Shown: one piece after another, positions 49,789 to 59,411 of the stretch
How positions within the stretch are numbered: position 1 is the stretch's first letter
Layout: each line of letters begins with the position of its first letter
Source of the DNA: Mycolicibacterium porcinum
Lineage (GTDB): Bacteria > Actinomycetota > Actinomycetes > Mycobacteriales > Mycobacteriaceae
NCBI GenBank assembly: GCA_001942045.1
Contig: MSTD01000007.1
Span: 44,399-108,398, forward strand
Length of the DNA: 64,000 nt
Reading direction: 5' to 3'
The notes under the pieces: generated by a model
Database searches by the model: none
What the model was told of the DNA's origin: nothing
Seen by the model: only the letters and a program-made list of their open reading frames with translations
Program-made: the position numbers and the translations under genes

Positions 49789-50645
49789 CCGCGACCACGG
49801 CGGTACTCCAGTCGGCCTACCCGCGCCTGTCCCGTGCCGTGCGCCGGCCCGGGGCCGTGCTCGGAGGCATCGGTGACCATGTCCTGTTCTACGGCCGGGC
49901 CCTGGCGGGCATGCCCCACGCGGCAATGCACTACCGCAAGGAAGTCATTCGGTTGGTTGCCGAAATCAGCATGGGCGCAGGCACATTGGCGATGATCGGC
50001 GGAACCGTCGTGATCGTGGGGTTCCTGACGCTGGCCACCGGCGGGGTCCTGGCGATCCAGGGTTACAGCTCGTTGGGCAACATCGGCATCGAAGCGCTGA
50101 CCGGGTTCCTGGCCGCCTTCATCAACGTACGGATCTCGGCGCCCATCGTCGCCGGCATCGGCCTGGCTGCCACCTTCGGCGCCGGTGTCACCGCGCAGCT
50201 CGGGGCGATGCGGATCAACGAGGAGATCGACGCCCTGGAATCGATGGCGATCCGGCCGGTCGAGTACTTGGTGTCCAGCCGCATCGTGGCCGGGATGATC
50301 GCGATTACGCCGCTGTACTCGATCGCGGTGATCCTGTCGTTCCTGGCCAGCCAGTTCACCACCGTCGTGCTGCTCGGGCAGTCGGGTGGGCTGTACGGCC
50401 ACTACTTCAGTACGTTCCTCAACCCGATCGATCTGCTCTGGTCATTCCTGCAGGCGCTGCTGATGGCCCTGGCGATCCTGCTGGTGCACACCTACTACGG
50501 CTTCTTCGCCACCGGTGGTCCCGCCGGCGTGGGCGTGGCGGTCGGCAACGCGGTGCGGACCTCGCTGATCGTCGTCGTGTCGATCACGCTGCTGGTCTCC
50601 CTGGCCGTCTACGGCTCCAACGGCAACTTCAACCTCTCCGGCTAG
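49785..50645 (+). CDS. yrbEB: YrbE/MlaE-type permease B of an Mce transporter
   Basis: A 286-residue MlaE-family permease with several membrane helices and the loop INEEIDALESMAIRPVEYLV. The ATG at 49785 overlaps the preceding stop (ATGA); the frame remains open upstream but that part is a shadow of yrbEA. It pairs with YrbEA. MceA follows after 12 bases. Confidence 0.93.
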   Translation: MTATTAVLQSAYPRLSRAVRRPGAVLGGIGDHVLFYGRALAGMPHAAMHYRKEVIRLVAEISMGAGTLAMIGGTVVIVGFLTLATGGVLAIQGYSSLGNIGIEALTGFLAAFINVRISAPIVAGIGLAATFGAGVTAQLGAMRINEEIDALESMAIRPVEYLVSSRIVAGMIAITPLYSIAVILSFLASQFTTVVLLGQSGGLYGHYFSTFLNPIDLLWSFLQALLMALAILLVHTYYGFFATGGPAGVGVAVGNAVRTSLIVVVSITLLVSLAVYGSNGNFNLSG

Positions 50646-50657
50646 AGAAGGTATCTG

Positions 50658-51845
50658 ATGTCGCGTGACGCTAAACGTCAACTGAGCGGACTGATCACGG
50701 TCCTCGTGATCGCCGCGATCGTGGTCGGGGCCATCGTGCTGTTCCGCGGAGGGGTCGCGCCCACCGCGTCGGTGACCGTGATCTCGCCGCGCGCCGGCCT
50801 GGTAATGAACCCCGATGCCAAGGTCAAACTGCACGGTGCGCAGGTCGGCAAGGTCGTGGCGATCGAGACCCTGCCCGATGGGCAGGCCGCGCTCAAGCTG
50901 GCGATGAATCCCGATGATCTGCAGCTGATTCCGGAGAACACCGGTGTCGAGATCGCCTCGACCACCGTGTTCGGCGCCAAGTTCGTCCAACTCGTCCCGC
51001 CGGCCGATCCATCGCCGAAGACGATGTACGCCGGCCAGGTCCTGGACGCGACGCACACCACCGTCGAGATCAACACGGTGTTCGAGCAACTTGTTTCGGT
51101 GCTGGCGCAGATTCAGCCGGAGAAGCTGAACGAGACGCTGGGCGCGATGGCCCAAGCGATCGACGGCCGCGGCGACAAGATGGGCCAGACGATGGTCGAT
51201 CTGGATGCCCTGCTGGCCAAGATCGCCCCCAGCCTTCCGACGATGAGCCATGAGATCGCCGTCGCACCACAGGTGTTCAACGCCTACGCAGATATTGCGC
51301 CCGAGTTGATGGACACCGTTCGCAACGCGACCACCATCAGTGACACGGTGTTCGATCGGCAAAACGATCTCGATGCGGCGCTCCTCAGCGCGATCGGCCT
51401 GGCCGATATCGGCAACGATGTGATCGCGACGAACAGCGCCGGGATGACCGACGCCATGCGCCTGCTGGTGCCGACCACGAATCTCACCAATCAGTACAAC
51501 GCGGCACTCAACTGCGCGCTCAAAGGCATGGAGCCATTGGCGCTCGGCCCGCCGCAGCCGCTGCCGGGCGTCATGCTCCTGGACTCTTTCCTGCTGGGTA
51601 CCGAGCGTTACCGCTACCCGAGCAACCTGCCGAAGGTGGCCGCCACCGGCGGGCCGCAGTGCCAGGGCCTGCCCGAGGTCGGTTTCGAAAAGCGGCCGCC
51701 GTTCATCGTCACCGATATCGATGCCAACCCGGCGCAGTACGGCAATCAGGGCATCCTGCTGAACTCCGACGCACTCAAGCAAGCGCTGTACGGCCCACTC
51801 GACGGCCCGCCGCGCAACACCACCCAGATAGGACAACCGGGATGA
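50658..51845 (+). CDS. mceA: Mce-family protein MceA
   Basis: A 395-residue Mce protein: an N-terminal membrane anchor (about 10-30), an MCE/MlaD domain (about 35-120, with GAQVGKVVAI and FGAKFVQLVPP), then a long helical region to residue 300. In Mce1/Mce4 the six MceA-F proteins assemble a hexameric needle through the periplasm. The four-base overlap with mceB supports cotranscription. Substrate unknown; the location next to hsaD favours a sterol-like lipid. Confidence 0.92.
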   Translation: MSRDAKRQLSGLITVLVIAAIVVGAIVLFRGGVAPTASVTVISPRAGLVMNPDAKVKLHGAQVGKVVAIETLPDGQAALKLAMNPDDLQLIPENTGVEIASTTVFGAKFVQLVPPADPSPKTMYAGQVLDATHTTVEINTVFEQLVSVLAQIQPEKLNETLGAMAQAIDGRGDKMGQTMVDLDALLAKIAPSLPTMSHEIAVAPQVFNAYADIAPELMDTVRNATTISDTVFDRQNDLDAALLSAIGLADIGNDVIATNSAGMTDAMRLLVPTTNLTNQYNAALNCALKGMEPLALGPPQPLPGVMLLDSFLLGTERYRYPSNLPKVAATGGPQCQGLPEVGFEKRPPFIVTDIDANPAQYGNQGILLNSDALKQALYGPLDGPPRNTTQIGQPG

Positions 51846-52873
51846 CGCGCACCCGAGGGACCGCAGTCAAGTTCGGCGTGTTCGGAGTGATCATGCTGCT
51901 CCTGACCGGAGCACTGTTCGCGATCATGGGCCAGTACCGGACAGGGGCGACCAACGGCTATTCGGCCGTGTTCAGCGACGCGTCCAGTCTCAAGGCCGGC
52001 GATTCGGTGCGGGTAGCGGGCATCCGCGTCGGCACCGTCAATGACGTTGCGCTGCAACCCGACAACACGGTGTTGGTGCACTTCGACTCGGACCGTGAAG
52101 TCGTCATGACGACTGCCACCAAGGTCGCGGTGCGGTACCTGGACCTGGTCGGCAACCGCTACCTGGAGCTGCTCGACAGCCCGGGATCGACCAAGCTCCA
52201 GCCGCCGGGCTCGCAGATCCCGGTGGAGCGCACCGAGCCGGCGTTGGACCTCGACCTGCTCCTCGGCGGCCTCAAGCCCGTCATCCAGGGGCTCAACGCC
52301 CAGAATGTCAACGCCCTGACGAACTCGCTGATCCAGATCCTGCAGGGCCAGAGCGGCACAGTGGAATCGCTGTTGTCCCATACGACTTCGTTCACCCAGG
52401 CGCTCGCTGACAACGGGCAGACCGTGCAACAGCTGATCGACAACCTGAAAACCACCGTGGCAACAGTGGCCAAGGACGGAGACAAGTTCTCCGGCGCCGT
52501 CGAGCAACTGCAACAGCTCATCACCGGTCTGTCGCAGGAACGCGATCCCATCGGAGAAGCCATCAACGCCCTCGACAACGGCACCGGCTCGCTGGCGGAC
52601 CTGATGACCCAGGCGCGACCGCCGCTGTCGGGTACCGTCGATCAGCTCACCAGGCTGGCGCCGTTGCTCTCCAATGAGGACGACATGGCGCGTCTGGACC
52701 TGTCGCTGCAGAACGCGCCCAAGAACTACCGCAAGCTGGTCCGGTTGGGTGCCTACGGCAGCTTCATCAACCAGTACGTGTGCGGCATGAACGTCAGAGT
52801 CACTGACCTGCAGGGGCGCACGGCGTACTTCCCGTGGATCATGCAGAACTCCGGACGCTGTGGGGAGCCCTGA
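51842..52873 (+). CDS. mceB: Mce-family protein MceB
   Basis: A 343-residue Mce protein with a hydrophobic N-terminus (about 10-28), an MCE domain (VRVAGIRVGTVNDVAL and DLVGNRYLELL) and a helical C-terminal part ending FINQYVCGMNVRV and RCGEP; the MceB group has such cysteines near the end. It starts at ATG 51842. It overlaps mceC by one base. Confidence 0.92.
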   Translation: MTRTRGTAVKFGVFGVIMLLLTGALFAIMGQYRTGATNGYSAVFSDASSLKAGDSVRVAGIRVGTVNDVALQPDNTVLVHFDSDREVVMTTATKVAVRYLDLVGNRYLELLDSPGSTKLQPPGSQIPVERTEPALDLDLLLGGLKPVIQGLNAQNVNALTNSLIQILQGQSGTVESLLSHTTSFTQALADNGQTVQQLIDNLKTTVATVAKDGDKFSGAVEQLQQLITGLSQERDPIGEAINALDNGTGSLADLMTQARPPLSGTVDQLTRLAPLLSNEDDMARLDLSLQNAPKNYRKLVRLGAYGSFINQYVCGMNVRVTDLQGRTAYFPWIMQNSGRCGEP

Positions 52874-53955
52874 TGCTGAAATACCGTGGATCGCACCTCA
52901 TTCGGAGCGGACTCATCGGCATCGTGCTGATCGCGATGATCATCGCGGTCGGGCTCCAGCCGCAGGCGCTGTGGTCGTGGGCCACCTCGGTCAAGTACAA
53001 CGCGTTGTTCGCCGAGGCGGGCGGGCTCACCACCGGTAACGACGTCAAGATCTCCGGGGTCACCAAGGGTCTGGTCACCGATGTCAGCCTGAGCCACGGC
53101 AAGGCCCTGGTGACCTTCACCCTCGACAGCAAGGTGCGGCTCGGCTCCGACACCACCGCGCACATCCGCACCGGGACCATGCTCGGTGCCCGGATGCTGA
53201 CTCTGGAACCGGCAGGCGCCGGCACGATGCGTGCCTCGGACACGATCCCCATCACCAGGACGGCGTCGCCGTATTCGTTGACCAACGCCGTAGGCGATTT
53301 CACCAACAACACCGCCGGCACGGACACGGCCGCGCTCACGCAGTCCCTGGATACGTTGTCGGACACCATCGACCGGATGGCACCCCAGCTGGGGCCGACG
53401 TTCGAAGGCCTGTCCCGGTTGTCGGAGACACTCAACAGCCGCAACGAGTCGCTGTCCAACCTGCTCAAGAGTGCCGCTGACGTGACCGGCATCCTGTCGA
53501 AGCGCAGTGAACAGGTCAACACGCTTCTGCTCGACGCGAACGCGCTGACCGGCGTGCTCGACCAACGCCGGTACGCGATCGTCAACCTGCTGGCCAACAC
53601 GTCGGCACTGTCGCAGCAGCTGTCCGGACTCGTCCACGACAACGAGGAAGAGCTAGCCCCCACCCTGAAGCAGCTCAACGCGGTGACGGCGATGCTGGAG
53701 AAGAACCGCGACAACATCGCCGGAGCTCTGGCGGGTCTGGCCAAATACCAGGTCACCCAAGGTGAATCGGTGAACAACGGCTTCTACTACAACGCCTTTG
53801 TCGCGAACCTCAATCCAGCGCAGACCATCCAGCCGTTCCTGGACTACGCATTCGGGTTCCGCCGCGGCACCAACGCCGGCCAACCGCCGGACAATGCCGG
53901 CCCACGCGCCGAATTCCCGTGGCCCCACAACGGCATTCCCGGAGGAAGTCGATGA
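52873..53955 (+). CDS. mceC: Mce-family protein MceC
   Basis: A 360-residue Mce protein: N-terminal anchor (about 10-28), MCE domain (VKISGVTKGLVTDVSL, GTMLGARMLTLEP), a long coiled helical stretch with many Leu/Ser/Asn repeats (about 150-300), and a Pro-rich tail. It begins at ATG 52873, directly on the mceB stop. Confidence 0.92.
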   Translation: MLKYRGSHLIRSGLIGIVLIAMIIAVGLQPQALWSWATSVKYNALFAEAGGLTTGNDVKISGVTKGLVTDVSLSHGKALVTFTLDSKVRLGSDTTAHIRTGTMLGARMLTLEPAGAGTMRASDTIPITRTASPYSLTNAVGDFTNNTAGTDTAALTQSLDTLSDTIDRMAPQLGPTFEGLSRLSETLNSRNESLSNLLKSAADVTGILSKRSEQVNTLLLDANALTGVLDQRRYAIVNLLANTSALSQQLSGLVHDNEEELAPTLKQLNAVTAMLEKNRDNIAGALAGLAKYQVTQGESVNNGFYYNAFVANLNPAQTIQPFLDYAFGFRRGTNAGQPPDNAGPRAEFPWPHNGIPGGSR

Positions 53956-55409
53956 TCGCCCGTAATCGCAAGCGGATCAGCAGCGCCGCGCTGGTGCTGC
54001 TGACCGTGCTGGCCCTGGCCGGCACGGTGATGATCGTCCGGCTGACCGCCTTCAAGCCCACCACCATCACCGCGTACTTCACCTCGGCCACTGCGATCTA
54101 CCCGGGTGACGAGGTTCGTGTCGCCGGGGTTAAGGTCGGCTCGATCAAGAGCATCGAACCGGTCGGCGGGCAGGCACGGATCACCCTCGCCGTCGATCAC
54201 GGTGTGAAGATCCCGGCCGACGCCAAGGCAATCCTCATGGCGCAGAACCTCGTTGCCGCCCGGTACGTCCAGCTGGCCCCTGCCTACGAAGACTCAGGCC
54301 CGACGATGGCCGACGGTGCGCAGATCGGGGTTGAGCGCACGGCGGTGCCCGTCGAGTGGGACCAGGTGAAGGATCAGCTGATGCGGTTGGCCTCCGATCT
54401 GGGGCCGATCAACGGAGCGTCGGCCACCTCGCTGAGCCGGTTCGTCGACAGCGCCGCCGCGGCGATGGACGGTAACGGCGAGAAGCTGCACGAGGCGATC
54501 AGCCAGTTATCCGGTGTCGCAAAGATCCTGGGCCAGGGGAGCGGCGACGTCGTCGGCATCATCAAGAACCTGCAGGTCTTCGTGACCGCACTGCGCGACA
54601 GCAACGCCCAGATCGTGGAATTTCAGGGGCGATTGGCCAACGTCACCAGTGTTGTCGACGAGAGCCGCTCCGATCTGGACGGCGCCCTGACCAACCTTGC
54701 GGACGCCGTCGGCAACGTTCGGCGGTTCGTGGCGGGCAGCCGCGACCAGACCGCCGAGCAACTGGAGCGGCTGAACAGCGTCACCCAGAATCTGGTGGAC
54801 AACAAGATCAAGCTCGAGAACGTCCTGCACGTGGCGCCCAATGCAATCGCAAACGGTTACAACATCTACAACCCCGACAGCGGCACCGCCGTCGGTGCGT
54901 TCGCACTGGCGAACTTCTCCGACCCGTTGTCGGTGGTGTGCTCGGCGATCGGGGCGGTCAAGAATGCGACAGCGGCGGAATCATCCAAGCTGTGCGCCCA
55001 ATATCTCGGGCCGGCCCTGTCGCTACTCAACTTCAACCATATGCCGATGCCGTTCAACGCCTATCTGAGGAAGTCGCCGAGTCCGGAGAATCTGGTGTAC
55101 ACCGATCCCAACCTGGCTCCCGGCGGGGCGGGTGGGCGTCCGCAGCCCTACCAGGATCTGCCGCCCGCCGTGTCGGCCTACACCGGTGCCAATGACGTGC
55201 CGCCGCCGGCCGGATGGGGTGCGCCCCCGGGGGCACCAGGTGCATACGCGCCCAACGGTTTGCCCGCGAACACCTCACCCGCGGCGTACCCCGGATCTCC
55301 GGTCGTCTCGGATCCACCGGTGCAAGCGCCAAAGACGTTGCACGACATGCTGCTACCCGCAGAAGCCGCACCGATCCCGGCACCGCCGGCCCCAGGAGGC
55401 ACCCCATGA
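53952..55409 (+). CDS. mceD: Mce-family protein MceD
   Basis: A 485-residue Mce protein with an N-terminal anchor (about 8-28), MCE domain (VRVAGVKVGSIKSIEPVG, QNLVAARYVQLAP), helical part, and a long Pro/Gly/Ala-rich C-terminal tail (about 385-485), which is usual for MceD. ATG 53952 overlaps the mceC stop by four bases. Confidence 0.92.
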   Translation: MIARNRKRISSAALVLLTVLALAGTVMIVRLTAFKPTTITAYFTSATAIYPGDEVRVAGVKVGSIKSIEPVGGQARITLAVDHGVKIPADAKAILMAQNLVAARYVQLAPAYEDSGPTMADGAQIGVERTAVPVEWDQVKDQLMRLASDLGPINGASATSLSRFVDSAAAAMDGNGEKLHEAISQLSGVAKILGQGSGDVVGIIKNLQVFVTALRDSNAQIVEFQGRLANVTSVVDESRSDLDGALTNLADAVGNVRRFVAGSRDQTAEQLERLNSVTQNLVDNKIKLENVLHVAPNAIANGYNIYNPDSGTAVGAFALANFSDPLSVVCSAIGAVKNATAAESSKLCAQYLGPALSLLNFNHMPMPFNAYLRKSPSPENLVYTDPNLAPGGAGGRPQPYQDLPPAVSAYTGANDVPPPAGWGAPPGAPGAYAPNGLPANTSPAAYPGSPVVSDPPVQAPKTLHDMLLPAEAAPIPAPPAPGGTP

Positions 55410-56722
55410 TCCCTCGGCGGTCGCTGACCCGCCTGACCGCGGTCGCCGCCTGTGCGGCGGCGACCCTGACCGGCTGTGCGTTCCACGGACTGAACTCGCT
55501 GCCACTGCCCGGCACGGTGGGGCGCGGTGCCGACGCCACGACCTATCACGTGGAACTCGCCAACATCGGTACGCTGGAAGCCAATTCGCCGGTCATGATG
55601 AGCGACGTCATCGTCGGCAGTGTCTCCCGCATGGTGGTGAAGGGCTGGCATGCCGACGTGGAGGTCTCGGTCAAGCCCGACGTCGTCATTCCGGCCAACG
55701 CGGTCGCCACAGTCGGGCAGACCAGCTTGCTGGGCTCCATGCACATCGCGCTCGATCCGCCGCTGGGACAAGCGCCATCCGGGCGGCTGTCCCCGGGAGC
55801 GACCCTCGAGCTCAACCAGACTTCGACATATCCGTCGACCGAACAGACCCTGTCGTCGCTGTCTGTACTCGTCAACGGGGGCGGGCTGGGCAAGATCGGT
55901 GACCTGGTAAGCGAATTCAACGCAGCGCTCAACGGCCGTGAAGACCAGATCCGGGACCTGCTCACCCGCCTCGATGACATCGTCGGGATGTTCGCCAACC
56001 AACGCGACGACATCAATGCCTCCATCACGGCGCTGAACCGCCTGGCCGGCACCCTGTCCGGACAGCAAGAAGTGATCACCACGGCGCTGCAGCGGATACC
56101 ACCGGCACTCGACGTCCTGGTGAAGGAACGTCCCCGCATCACCACCGCGTTGGAGAAGTTCGGGAAGTTCAGCGAGACCGCGACCAACCTCGTCAATGCG
56201 ACGCGCGAGGACCTGCTGACCAACCTGCGCAACCTCGAACCGACGGTCAAGGCGCTGGCCGACGTCGGCCCGAATTTGGGCACCGTGCTGGCCTACGCGC
56301 CGACATACCCCTACCCGCAGAACTTCATCGACCGGGCGATCCGCGGTGATTACCTCAACCAGTTCATCACCTTCGACTTCACCATTCCGAGGCTGAAGCG
56401 AGGGTTGTTCCTCGGCACCCGGTGGGGCCAGGAGGGTCTACCCCTCACCCCAGCTCCGGGTGATCCCTGGTACGCCAACTACACGAAGGACCCGCTTGGC
56501 ATGCCGCTGAATCCACCGCCGCCTGATTCGGTGGCCACGATGCCGCCGCTGATCGACCCGGCTCCGGCCGATGGTGAACCGGCACCGGCGGCCCCGGTTG
56601 CGCAGTCAGGTGAGACGGCACCGGCGGACCCGGCGGCGTCGCCCGCACCGGAACCGCAGCCCAGTTCTCCTGTGCCAGTGGTGCCTTCTGACCCTGCAGC
56701 GCCGAACGAAGGTGGCAACTGA
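55406..56722 (+). CDS. mceE: Mce-family lipoprotein MceE (LprK/LprN type)
   Basis: A 438-residue Mce protein with a lipoprotein signal: Arg-rich start, hydrophobic stretch and the lipobox LTGC with lipidated C24. The MCE domain follows (about 45-125), then helices and a Pro/Ala-rich tail (about 365-438). MceE is the lipoprotein subunit in mycobacterial Mce systems. Overlaps mceD by four and mceF by one base. Confidence 0.93.
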   Translation: MIPRRSLTRLTAVAACAAATLTGCAFHGLNSLPLPGTVGRGADATTYHVELANIGTLEANSPVMMSDVIVGSVSRMVVKGWHADVEVSVKPDVVIPANAVATVGQTSLLGSMHIALDPPLGQAPSGRLSPGATLELNQTSTYPSTEQTLSSLSVLVNGGGLGKIGDLVSEFNAALNGREDQIRDLLTRLDDIVGMFANQRDDINASITALNRLAGTLSGQQEVITTALQRIPPALDVLVKERPRITTALEKFGKFSETATNLVNATREDLLTNLRNLEPTVKALADVGPNLGTVLAYAPTYPYPQNFIDRAIRGDYLNQFITFDFTIPRLKRGLFLGTRWGQEGLPLTPAPGDPWYANYTKDPLGMPLNPPPPDSVATMPPLIDPAPADGEPAPAAPVAQSGETAPADPAASPAPEPQPSSPVPVVPSDPAAPNEGGN

Positions 56723-58290
56723 TGCTCACACGATTTGTTCGAATCCAGCTGGCCATCTTCGCGGTGGCCTCGGTGATCGGCATGGCCCTGATGGGCATCG
56801 TGTACCTGCAGGCCCCCACGCTGCTGGGCATCGGGCGGATGACGGTGACCCTGCAACTGCCGGGAACCGGTGGGCTATACCAGTTCTCGAACGTGACGTA
56901 CCGCGGTGTACAGATGGGGAAGGTCACCGAGGTGCGGCCCACCCGTGACGGGGCGGAAGCCACCCTGTCGCTGAACACGTCACCCAAGATTCCCGCCGAC
57001 CTGCACGCCGCGGTGCTGAGTGTGTCGGCAGTGGGCGAGCAATACGTCGACCTGCAGCCCCGCAACGACTCGGGACCGTATCTGCATGACGGGTCGGTCA
57101 TCCCGGCATCCAGCACGTCGATCCCGCAAGCCGTCGGGCCGATGCTCGATCAGGTCAGTTCACTCATGGGCAGCATCCCCAAGGACAAGATCAGCCCGCT
57201 GCTCGACGAGACCTTCAAAGCCTTCAACGGCACTGGAAACGACATGGGGGCATTGCTGGACTCCTCGTCGAGGCTGATCGCCGAGGCCAACGCGGCCTCC
57301 GATCAGTCGCGCGCGCTCATCGACGACGGAGCGCCGCTCCTCGACGGTCAGGCTGAGTCGGTCGAAGCGATCCGGACATGGGCCCGCAGCATGGCCGGCG
57401 TGACCAAGCAGGTCGCCGACAACGACCAGCACGTGCGCACTCTGCTCAAGGAAGGGTCGGGCGCAGCTGACGAAGCATCCCGTTTGTTCAATCAGGTCAA
57501 GCCGACCCTGCCGCTGCTGCTGGCGAACCTCACCAGTCTGGGTCAGGTCGGGGTGACGTACCATCCCTCGCTGGAGCAGCTCCTGGTCCTGCTGCCACCG
57601 TCCATCGCATCGACGCAGTCATACGGTGCGCCGAAGAACAATCCGATCGGGATGTCCTTGGGCGACTTCACACTTACGATGGGCGATCCACCGGCATGCA
57701 CCGTCGGATTCCTGCCGCCGTCATCGTGGCGGTCGCCGGAGGACACCAGCGACATCGACACCCCCGACGGGCTGTATTGCAAGCTTCCGCAGGATTCGGC
57801 GATCGGTGTCCGCGGCGCGCGCAACTACCCGTGCATGGGGAAGCCCGGCAAGCGCGCTCCCACCGTCGAAATCTGCAACAGCGACCAACCTTACGAGCCG
57901 TTGGCGATGCGTCAGCACGCCCTGGGTCCGTACCCGATCGATCCCAACCTGCTCGCGCAGGGGATCGCGCCGGATTCCCGCGTCGATCATGACAAGTTCA
58001 TCCACGGTCCCGTCGAGGGCACCCCGCGTCCGCCGGAAGCCGCACCTGCTGCGCCGCCGGCCGAGGCGCCTGCCGCACCCCCGCCGGGTGAGGCGCCACC
58101 GGTCCCGGATGCGCCGGTGATGGCGCCGAGTGCGTTTGCCCCCAACGAATCTGACGGCCCGTCGGTGGCGATCGCCACCTACGATCCGAGGACCGGACGC
58201 TACGCAACGCCGGACGGCAAGGTGTTCCGGCAGACCGACCTGGTGCCGCGCACCGGTGACCAGACCTGGCAGGACTTGTTCACCACCTGA
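56722..58290 (+). CDS. mceF: Mce-family protein MceF
   Basis: A 522-residue Mce protein: N-terminal membrane anchor (about 10-32), MCE domain (VTYRGVQMGKVTEV, LSVSAVGEQYVDL), helical region, and a C-terminal part with several Cys (PACTVGF, YPCMG) and a Pro/Ala-rich segment (about 435-485). Last gene of the mce operon; two strong hairpins follow. Confidence 0.92.
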   Translation: MLTRFVRIQLAIFAVASVIGMALMGIVYLQAPTLLGIGRMTVTLQLPGTGGLYQFSNVTYRGVQMGKVTEVRPTRDGAEATLSLNTSPKIPADLHAAVLSVSAVGEQYVDLQPRNDSGPYLHDGSVIPASSTSIPQAVGPMLDQVSSLMGSIPKDKISPLLDETFKAFNGTGNDMGALLDSSSRLIAEANAASDQSRALIDDGAPLLDGQAESVEAIRTWARSMAGVTKQVADNDQHVRTLLKEGSGAADEASRLFNQVKPTLPLLLANLTSLGQVGVTYHPSLEQLLVLLPPSIASTQSYGAPKNNPIGMSLGDFTLTMGDPPACTVGFLPPSSWRSPEDTSDIDTPDGLYCKLPQDSAIGVRGARNYPCMGKPGKRAPTVEICNSDQPYEPLAMRQHALGPYPIDPNLLAQGIAPDSRVDHDKFIHGPVEGTPRPPEAAPAAPPAEAPAAPPPGEAPPVPDAPVMAPSAFAPNESDGPSVAIATYDPRTGRYATPDGKVFRQTDLVPRTGDQTWQDLFTT

Positions 58291-58297
58291 GCCAGAA

Positions 58298-58336
58298 GAC
58301 CCCCGCGACGGAACCTTGGACGCCATCGCGGGGGTC
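58298..58336 (+). terminator. First hairpin after mceF
   Basis: GACCCCCGCGA (58298-58308) pairs perfectly with TCGCGGGGGTC (58326-58336) across a 17-base loop. No T-run follows directly; it is probably an accessory to the second hairpin. Confidence 0.6.
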
Positions 58337-58342
58337 GGACCG

Positions 58343-58378
58343 GCCTGACCGGGCAGCTGAGAAGCTGTCCGGTCAGGC
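58343..58378. terminator. Bidirectional terminator between mceF and the secreted-protein gene
   Basis: A 16-bp stem with one G.T wobble (58343-58358 with 58363-58378) and a GAGA loop. On the plus strand CGGTTTT follows. The right arm overlaps the stop codon of the convergent gene, so it can end both transcripts. Confidence 0.75.
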
Positions 58379-58888
58379 GGTTTTCACGAGTTTGAACGGC
58401 ATGGTGATGAATACGACCTTGCTGCTGCCGCACGAGCCGCTGACGCCGGTGGTCGAATCCTCGCCCAGCAGCGTCGTCGACGCCGGATCGACCGCGGTGG
58501 CGTGCTCGTTCGAGGGGAAGAAGCGGTAAACCTGCAGACCGGGGCCGGCGGTGCCATCGCCGCACGGTTGCCAGTTGTCCACCGTCTTCTTGACGTACCA
58601 GACGCCGCTCTTCTTGTAGATCGGTGCGCTCCAACCCCAGTCGGTGTCGACCGTGCCGGTGCACTCGCTCGGATAGCTGCACGTCGTCGAGATCGTCCAC
58701 GTGCCACGGATACTGGCCTCGTCGTGGAAGATGTCATTCGTTTTGGCCCACTCCCCGTTGGACGTGGCGACGTAGGTGCCGTTCAGGCCCCAATTACTCG
58801 GGGATGCCTCGGCCACGGGACTGCACAAGCCACCCACCGCAGCGGCGGTGACCACCCCTGCGCCGATGAACGCTTTCGACACCCGCAT
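58373..58888 (-). CDS. Secreted protein of unknown function
   Basis: A 171-residue exported protein with a Sec signal peptide (about 1-28, cleavage after VAEA). The mature part starts SPSNWGLNGTYVATSNGEW and has four Cys (TTCSYPSEC, QPCGDG, GSCGSS) that may form disulfides, and is rich in beta strand. This type is conserved in mycobacteria but I know no function. AGGAG precedes the ATG at 58888. It is inverted between mceF and the other small exported proteins, which interrupts the usual mce-mas order. Confidence 0.75.
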   Translation of the reverse strand: MRVSKAFIGAGVVTAAAVGGLCSPVAEASPSNWGLNGTYVATSNGEWAKTNDIFHDEASIRGTWTISTTCSYPSECTGTVDTDWGWSAPIYKKSGVWYVKKTVDNWQPCGDGTAGPGLQVYRFFPSNEHATAVDPASTTLLGEDSTTGVSGSCGSSKVVFITMPFKLVKTA

Positions 58889-59021
58889 GACCAAACTCCT
58901 CTGTACACGGGCCACCGGCGGTCGCCGCGGCTGTGCTAACTGTGCTACTTCTGTCGTTTTTTGACGAACAATGTCCCACCTAGTGGGCCATGGGCCGGCA
59001 ACCGGATTCAGCCGTGCCACA

Positions 59022-59411
59022 GTGTCGTACGTGCGGATACCGGTGGCAGTAACGGCAGGGTTGCTCGTCGCGGCGGCGATGACCGCCCCAGCCTCTGCGG
59101 GCGCAGAACCTCTCGGGTGTAGTGAACCGTCGTGCGTACCCGGGATCGCCGGCGGCGTCGTGCTCGGCGCCCCCTGTGGGGACACGGCGTACTACGTCTT
59201 CGGCACCACCTCGTGGGGCCGGCTGGTCTTCTGCGGATCACCGCGCCGCTACGAGCCGCGCTACTTCCGGTCACCGCCGTTGAAGGGTATTCGTGAGGAG
59301 AATTCGCCGTGCCAAGGTTTCGAGAACACCGTCGCGCAGGCGCCCGACGGACTCTTTCTGAGCTGTGTGGCCAGTGACGGAACGGCGAGGTGGCTCCGTG
59401 GCGACCTCTGA
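59022..59411 (+). CDS. Small secreted Cys-containing protein of unknown function
   Basis: About 129 residues with an N-terminal signal peptide (to about APASAGAE), then GCSEPSCVPG, CGDTAYYVFG, FCGSP and CQGF: six Cys likely in disulfides. The GTG at 59022 is the best start; GTG 59031 is an alternative, and the longer ATG (58971) frame overlaps the opposing promoter. It overlaps the next gene by 14 bases. Not recognised. Confidence 0.6.
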   Translation: MSYVRIPVAVTAGLLVAAAMTAPASAGAEPLGCSEPSCVPGIAGGVVLGAPCGDTAYYVFGTTSWGRLVFCGSPRRYEPRYFRSPPLKGIREENSPCQGFENTVAQAPDGLFLSCVASDGTARWLRGDL

